Shown here one piece after another: positions 59,448 through 64,000 of a stretch of DNA of 64,000 bases (positions are counted from its first letter, which is position 1; every line of letters starts with the position of its first letter). This stretch comes from Mucilaginibacter sp. Bleaf8. Lineage in GTDB: Bacteria; Bacteroidota; Bacteroidia; Sphingobacteriales; Sphingobacteriaceae. The position numbers were made by a program, and so were the translations under genes. Below the pieces are notes generated by a model that saw only the letters and a list, made by a program, of their open reading frames with translations, was not told the DNA's origin and ran no database searches. The stretch spans positions 601,743 through 665,742 of the forward strand of contig NZ_JAHBBK010000002.1 in NCBI RefSeq assembly GCF_018390515.1, given 5' to 3'.

Positions 59448-61586
59448 TTAGTCCAGTATCAGCGAAAAGTCAATCTGTTTTTTAACCAGATCTACGTTTT
59501 TTACTTTGATTTGGACTTCATCACCCAACTGGTAAGCCTTCTTTTTGCGTTGGCCTATAATGGCATAGTTTTTCTCGTCTAAGGTATAAAAGTCGTCTGA
59601 TATATCACGCAGGCGTATCATACCTTCACAGTTATTTTCAATGATCTGAACATACATACCCCATTCGGTCACGCCTGATATAACGCCGTTATATACGGAG
59701 CCGATATTATCCTGCAGATATTCAGCCTGTTTGTATTTAACCGAAGCACGTTCGGCATCTGCCGCTTTTTTCTCCATTTCCGAACTGTGCTTGCACAGTA
59801 CCTCATAGTGGTCTGCATTGGCCGATTGACCGCCTTCCAGGTAATGCAGCAATAAGCGGTGTACCATCACATCCGGGTACCGGCGTATAGGGGAGGTGAA
59901 GTGCGTATAATGATCAAATGCCAGGCCATAGTGGCTGCTGCTTTTGGTTGTATAAATAGCTTTAGCCATAGAACGTATAGCCAGCTGTGTTAAAACGTTC
60001 TGCTCCTTTTTGCCTTCCACATCGTGCATCAGGTGGTTCAGTGATTTCGCAATCTCTCTGTCCGATTTCATGTTGATGCGATAGCCGAAGCGAGCGGCAA
60101 ACTGCGCGAAATTGCCTAGCGTTTCGGGGTTAGGTGCATCGTGCGCCCGGTATACAAAGGTGTATTTCTTTTTACCCTTGCCTTTTTTGCTTACAAATTC
60201 AGCCACTTTTCGGTTGGCCAGCAGCATAAAATCTTCAATCAGTTTATGTGCATCTTTACGTTCTTTTACGTATACACCAACAGGTTTGCCCTGTTCGTCC
60301 AGCTTAAATTTAACCTCGGTGGTTTCAAAGCTGATAGCGCCATGTTTAAACTTCTGCTCCCGCAGCTTATAGGCTATTTCATTTAGCTGCTTAATTTCCT
60401 GTGCGTAATCACCTTCGCCGGTTTCAATGATCTGCTGCACATCTTCATAGGCAAAGCGGCGATCGGAGTGGATGATGGTTTTACCAAACCATTCGCTCAG
60501 TACCCGGCCTTCGGCATCCATTTCAAATACGGCGGAGAAGCACAATTTGTCCTCATGCGGGCGTAGAGAACACAACCCGTTCGACAATCGCTCTGGCAGC
60601 ATCGGTATTACACGGTCAACCAGGTAAACGGAGGTGCCGCGCTCGTAAGCTTCTTTATCCAAGGCCGAATCCGGAATGATGTAATGAGCCACATCAGCAA
60701 TGTGCACACCAATTTCATAGTTGCCATCTTCCAATGATTTGAAAGATATAGCATCATCAAAGTCTTTGGCATCAACCGGGTCAATGGTAAAGGTAAGCAC
60801 CTCTCTGAAATCCCGGCGTTTGGCAATTTCCTCCTGAGTAATTTCCTCTGGTATTTCTTCCGATTCGCGTTCCACCTCATCCGGGAAGGATAGCGGGAAG
60901 CCATACTCGGCCAGGATGGCGTTCATTTCGGTGTTGTTCTCGCCCTGTACACCTAACACGCTCTTGATACGACCTACAGGGTTTTTCGCCCCGGCCGGCC
61001 ATTCAGTGATTTCGGCAACGGCTTTCATGCCATTCTTGGCATCATTCAGGTCACTTAGCGGAATAAAAATATCCTGCAACATCTTGCGGTCGTCGGGTAC
61101 CAGGAATGCAAAACGTTCAGAAAGTTTCACAATACCGGTAAACTCCATTTTGGCCCGTTGTAATATTTCTATCACCTCGCCCTCTTTGCGCTTGCCTTTG
61201 CTCTTGGCGTAAACGTAAATCCTTACACGGTCGCCGTGCAGGGCTGTGCGCAGTTTTCGCGGCGCTACATAAATGTCGTTCTCAAACTCATCGTCGGTTA
61301 CGATAAATGCAGAGCCATCAGTGGTCATATCCACGCGGCCCTCAACAAATGTTTTCAGTTCCAATAACTGGAATTTGCCAGGCGCTACTTCTTTCAGCGT
61401 TTCCTTCTGGGCTTCTTCCTTCAGAATTTCCAGTATGGTTCTGCGCGATTCAGTATCATCTATATTCAGCCTTCCTGAAACCTGCTTATAATTTAATATT
61501 TCCTTGCCATTTTTTTCAAAAACATTGAGTACAAGTTGTGTAAGTACATGTTTTATTGAAGGTGGCGTGTTGTTCTTTTTAGACAT
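59448..61586 (-). CDS. rnr: Ribonuclease R
   Basis: 712 residues of RNase II/R type. N-terminal cold-shock and HTH-like domain (about 15-170), RNB catalytic domain with DPVDAKDFDDAISF near 280 and the YALDKEAYERGTSVYLVDRVIPMLP region, then the C-terminal S1 domain (GVISGVTEWGMYVQIIENNCEGM near 640). It degrades structured RNA processively 3' to 5', also rRNA and mRNA quality control. The S1 domain lacks the long Lys-rich tail of E. coli RNase R. Confidence 0.95.
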   Translation of the reverse strand: MSKKNNTPPSIKHVLTQLVLNVFEKNGKEILNYKQVSGRLNIDDTESRRTILEILKEEAQKETLKEVAPGKFQLLELKTFVEGRVDMTTDGSAFIVTDDEFENDIYVAPRKLRTALHGDRVRIYVYAKSKGKRKEGEVIEILQRAKMEFTGIVKLSERFAFLVPDDRKMLQDIFIPLSDLNDAKNGMKAVAEITEWPAGAKNPVGRIKSVLGVQGENNTEMNAILAEYGFPLSFPDEVERESEEIPEEITQEEIAKRRDFREVLTFTIDPVDAKDFDDAISFKSLEDGNYEIGVHIADVAHYIIPDSALDKEAYERGTSVYLVDRVIPMLPERLSNGLCSLRPHEDKLCFSAVFEMDAEGRVLSEWFGKTIIHSDRRFAYEDVQQIIETGEGDYAQEIKQLNEIAYKLREQKFKHGAISFETTEVKFKLDEQGKPVGVYVKERKDAHKLIEDFMLLANRKVAEFVSKKGKGKKKYTFVYRAHDAPNPETLGNFAQFAARFGYRINMKSDREIAKSLNHLMHDVEGKKEQNVLTQLAIRSMAKAIYTTKSSSHYGLAFDHYTHFTSPIRRYPDVMVHRLLLHYLEGGQSANADHYEVLCKHSSEMEKKAADAERASVKYKQAEYLQDNIGSVYNGVISGVTEWGMYVQIIENNCEGMIRLRDISDDFYTLDEKNYAIIGQRKKKAYQLGDEVQIKVKNVDLVKKQIDFSLILD

Positions 61587-61746
61587 AAAGTAATCGTGAT
61601 TATGCTAATATACACAACCCGTGTAAATCAGGCTGGGATATCAGCGATGGTGTAATGGCATAACAACTAAAAGTCAATATTATTTTAAATATTATAAAGT
61701 TGTCAGCTTTTGTGAAGTGAAGTTCCAACGGAGATATGTTCGCAGT

Positions 61747-62454
61747 TTATTCGCTTACGATGGCAATATCTCCGTCGGCAATCAGGTCATCCCCCCTGAA
61801 GCGTTTAAGTAGCTGTGCTGTTGTAACCACATCTTTTTGGCAGTAAGTGCAAATACGGTCCAGCTCGTTATCTATCCAGTAAACATCGGCTACCATGCTG
61901 CCGTCAATATCATCCTTAGGGGTAGGGATGCCAAATATGGCAGCTAGCAGGTTAAGTGAGGTGAAGTTTTTAAAATCACCGAATTTCCACATTTCCATGG
62001 TATCCAGATGGCAAATTTCCCAGGGCTTTTTACAGGAAATATCCAGTTGTTTAGGCAGCTTAATGCGGTTGATGAGCATGCGGCGGCAGATGTACGGAAA
62101 ATCGAACTCTTTAGCATTATGGCCGCATAATATCAATTTCTCGGACATGCCGTTCAACAGGTCGGCAAACTTGCCAAGCAAAGCGGCCTCATCATGAGAT
62201 GCGAATGATTTTACTCTGAAACCTTTACCATTAGTAAATATACCGGCCGATATACAGATAATTTTACCAAACTCAGCCAGGATGCCTGCGCACTTATAAA
62301 ACTCTTCGGGCGTTTCATCAACCCCGCGCTGGCGTTTGGTTTTGTCGGCCCATAGCTTTTGCATATGCCCGGGCAACTGATCGTAGCTGCTGTACTGTGG
62401 TACAGTTTCTATATCAATCACCATTACGTTATGTAAATCAAGGGTCTCCAGCAT
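61747..62454 (-). CDS. PolB-like DEDD 3'-5' exonuclease
   Basis: About 236 residues. Exo I MVIDIETVPQYSSYD, Exo II GHNAKEFDFPYICRRML near residue 123, Exo III-like QKDVVTTAQLLKRF near 215. This is the standalone DNA_pol_B_exo2 family. The frame runs to 62490 with a TTG, but the ATG at 62454 (MLETLDLHNVMVI) is favoured since TTACTTTG (62487-62480) sits upstream. It trims DNA or RNA 3' ends; the exact role is unknown. Confidence 0.9.
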   Translation of the reverse strand: MLETLDLHNVMVIDIETVPQYSSYDQLPGHMQKLWADKTKRQRGVDETPEEFYKCAGILAEFGKIICISAGIFTNGKGFRVKSFASHDEAALLGKFADLLNGMSEKLILCGHNAKEFDFPYICRRMLINRIKLPKQLDISCKKPWEICHLDTMEMWKFGDFKNFTSLNLLAAIFGIPTPKDDIDGSMVADVYWIDNELDRICTYCQKDVVTTAQLLKRFRGDDLIADGDIAIVSE

Positions 62455-62686
62455 TAGCCTGTTTAAGTATATTAATCTGCAAAGTAACAAATTTTACCTC
62501 ATGCAACGTAGCGCTACAACGTAATTAAGACTATTAGTATGCTTTTTTTACCCCAATACACTGCTTGTTATAAGCAAATGGCTTTATAAGCGTTATAGAA
62601 GGGTGTGGTTTTGTTGAAGGTAGCTAGTGATAATTTACAATAAACGTTACCTTCGCAAATTATTAAGTAAGATACCTGTTGTTTAA

Positions 62687-63412
62687 ATGATTATTACTAA
62701 GCTATCCGTTGTTATCCCGGCTTATAATGAGGGAAGAACCATCCACCTGATTTTAGACAAAGTAAAGGCAGTGAATCTGATTAATGATATTCAAAAAGAG
62801 ATCATTATTGTAAACGACTGCTCAAAAGATGATACAGAAGAGGCGGTTACCCGCTATCAGTTGGCCAATCCGGATATAAATCTTCAGTATTATAAGCACG
62901 AGGTAAACAAAGGTAAAGGTGCTGCACTACATACCGGCATTTCGAAAGCAACCGGCGAGTATCTCATTATTCAGGATGCTGACTTAGAATATGATCCACA
63001 GGAGTACAATGACTTGCTGAAGCCGGTTGTAGACGGGTTTGCTGATGTGGTTTATGGATCGCGTTTTATGGGCAGCAACCCTCACCGTATACTTTTCTTT
63101 TGGCATACTATCGGTAACCGCTGGCTTACCTTCGCATCCAATATGTTTTCCAATCTCAACTTAACCGATATGGAAACCTGTTATAAGCTTTTCAATACCC
63201 GGATGATTCAAGGGATACATCTAACTGAAAAGCGCTTTGGCTTTGAGCCGGAGGTTACACAAAAAGTGGCGCGCATACCTCGTATAAGAATATATGAAGT
63301 AGGTATATCTTACTACGGGCGTACCTATGAAGAAGGCAAAAAAATAGGCTGGAAAGACGGCTTCCGGGCAATTTTTTGCATTTTGAAATACGGGTTGTTT
63401 AAGGCAAAATAA
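62687..63412 (+). CDS. Glycosyltransferase family 2 (DPM1-like)
   Basis: 241 residues. [66 protein letters not shown] (DAD metal motif) and the GSRFMG and [10 protein letters not shown] motifs mark the dolichol-phosphate mannose synthase-like class. It attaches a sugar to a lipid carrier (polyprenyl phosphate) for export. It has no membrane helices of its own. It is monocistronic with a strong terminator. Confidence 0.92.
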   Translation: MIITKLSVVIPAYNEGRTIHLILDKVKAVNLINDIQKEIIIVNDCSKDDTEEAVTRYQLANPDINLQYYKHEVNKGKGAALHTGISKATGEYLIIQDADLEYDPQEYNDLLKPVVDGFADVVYGSRFMGSNPHRILFFWHTIGNRWLTFASNMFSNLNLTDMETCYKLFNTRMIQGIHLTEKRFGFEPEVTQKVARIPRIRIYEVGISYYGRTYEEGKKIGWKDGFRAIFCILKYGLFKAK

Positions 63413-63440
63413 GTTTATAAAAATACTATAAGTAGTTCTT

Positions 63441-63493
63441 CTATAAAAGAAAAGATCCATTGTTTATCAGACAATGGATCTTTTCTTTTATAG
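63441..63493. terminator. Perfect 23-bp hairpin after the GT2 gene
   Basis: Arms 63441-63463 and 63471-63493 are perfect reverse complements around a 7-base loop, with inner AGATCCATTGT / ACAATGGATCT. T-runs occur on both strands, so it can serve the convergent genes. Confidence 0.85.
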
Positions 63494-63531
63494 ATATTTT
63501 CCGATTAAACCTCCGGTGCTATAAATTATGA

Positions 63532-63936
63532 TTAACGAATCATTACGCCTGGCTTGTTCACTATCGGTATATGAATGAAGTTGGAATCAATAATGCTTTC
63601 GGGCAAAAAGATGAACTTCTTATCATAAATATCACGACCAATGTAGTAGCTCAGCCAGTATTCATTATTAAGGCCGAAGGTTTGTTCATCAATAGGCTCA
63701 ATCAGTGCTGATGCTTTACCTTCAAGCAATGGAATCATATGGCGCAAGGTAGAAGTTTTAACCTGTTTGCCCTCTTTTTCACCATAACCTTTTGACGTGA
63801 TCAGCACATTTTCAATAGGGTGGTCTTTTAAGTTTATCACATAAACATACCACAGCTTGGTTTCCACTGTTTCATTCTCGAGGGCAACGGCGATGGCAAT
63901 ATCTTCAACAATATTATCAGGCAAATCTTTTTTCAT
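63532..63936 (-). CDS. Conserved hypothetical protein (about 134 aa)
   Basis: Starts MKKDLPDNIVEDIAIAVALE (ATG at 63936 preferred over the frame start at 63960), followed by beta strands VETKLWYVYVINLKDHPIENVLITSKGYG and an end with FIFLPESIIDSNFIHIPIV. Predicted alpha/beta or all-beta, soluble. Similar sequences in Bacteroidota are sometimes named phenylalanyl-tRNA synthetase subunit alpha; 134 residues without class II motifs do not support this. It follows an operon end on the right edge. Confidence 0.75.
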   Translation of the reverse strand: MKKDLPDNIVEDIAIAVALENETVETKLWYVYVINLKDHPIENVLITSKGYGEKEGKQVKTSTLRHMIPLLEGKASALIEPIDEQTFGLNNEYWLSYYIGRDIYDKKFIFLPESIIDSNFIHIPIVNKPGVMIR

Positions 63937-63950
63937 GGCGTAAATCAAAA

Positions 63951-63970
63951 GCGCCTGCATGTGCAGGCGC
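63951..63970 (-). terminator. Terminator-like hairpin after the truncated right-edge gene
   Basis: GCGCCTGCA and TGCAGGCGC form a 9-bp GC-rich stem. Read leftward it follows the stop at 63980 and is followed by TTTTGATTT, just before the ATG of the 134-residue gene. Confidence 0.7.
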
Positions 63971-63979
63971 GTTATCGTG

Positions 63980-64000
63980 TTATTTCTTTTTGGTTGCTTT
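63980..64000 (-). CDS. C-terminal end of a lysine-rich protein (partial)
   Basis: The last codons K-A-T-K-K-K and TAA of a leftward gene lie here; the rest is beyond the window. Lysine-rich tails occur in topoisomerase I, HU-like and other nucleic-acid binding proteins. Too short to identify. Confidence 0.45.
   Translation of the reverse strand, partial: KATKKK

Noticed and set aside
1..64000. CRISPR arrays, tRNA, rRNA, prophage or transposase genes
   Set aside because: No regular spacer-repeat series, cloverleaf or conserved rRNA segment and no integrase/transposase motifs were seen on either strand.
63980..64000. Topoisomerase I or HU identity of the edge gene
   Set aside because: Only six residues (KATKKK) are visible, which fit many Lys-rich C-termini.

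Overview
The window reads as chromosomal DNA of a Bacteroidota bacterium, most likely a Sphingobacteriaceae member related to Mucilaginibacter or Pedobacter. This is inferred from gene content (DUF2851, THX, PspC-only protein, YwbE, fused HisB and HisIE, group III truncated globin), from promoters of the TAnnTTTG type, from weak Shine-Dalgarno signals and from dispersed palindromic extragenic repeats. No rRNA, tRNA, CRISPR array, prophage, integrase or transposase was seen. Names come from recognising motifs and protein families by eye; no database search was run.

Layout. 1-9 kb: the first codons of pyrG, a 0.5-kb control region with about 10-bp-phased repeats, an exopolyphosphatase-like gene, a NatAB-type ABC exporter, grpE-dnaJ, an FtsE-like ATPase, a LuxC-like acyl-CoA reductase and a divergent dicluster ferredoxin. 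9.4-18.9 kb: an NlpC/P60 hydrolase, a WD40 protein and a complete histidine operon transcribed leftward in the order hisG-D-C-B-H-A-F-IE. It is preceded by a promoter, a previously unannotated His-rich leader peptide (18 codons, 5 His) and a hairpin that encloses the His codons. Several palindromic repeat elements are inserted in or beside the his operon, and two of them are translated into protein ends. 19-32 kb: a GT9 glycosyltransferase, methionine aminopeptidase, a Na+/H+ antiporter, small membrane proteins, a carbamoyltransferase/GT2 pair, a barrel outer-membrane protein, a PL14-like lipoprotein and the tiny ribosomal protein THX.

32-51 kb is rich in signalling and stress genes: three related single-domain receivers (one degenerate), a NarL-type regulator, a full hybrid-architecture histidine kinase, a histidine-kinase-like protein without an ATPase domain, Hsp20, a sirtuin, a truncated globin, cysE-cysM, SSB, RluA and an AraC regulator next to a short-chain dehydrogenase. 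A 21-bp tandem direct repeat lies in front of that dehydrogenase.

51-64 kb: argH, YwbE, DUF1345, an ECF sigma factor overlapping a membrane protein gene, a glutamate/dicarboxylate symporter, rplU-rpmA, polyprenyl synthase, RNase R, a DEDD exonuclease, a DPM1-like GT2 and the C-terminal codons of a gene that runs off the right edge.

The best candidates for something not yet annotated are the his leader/attenuator, the phased GTWCC array upstream of pyrG, the AraC-type 21-bp repeat, the repeat elements translated into His and NlpC proteins, and the hsp20 operator palindrome.
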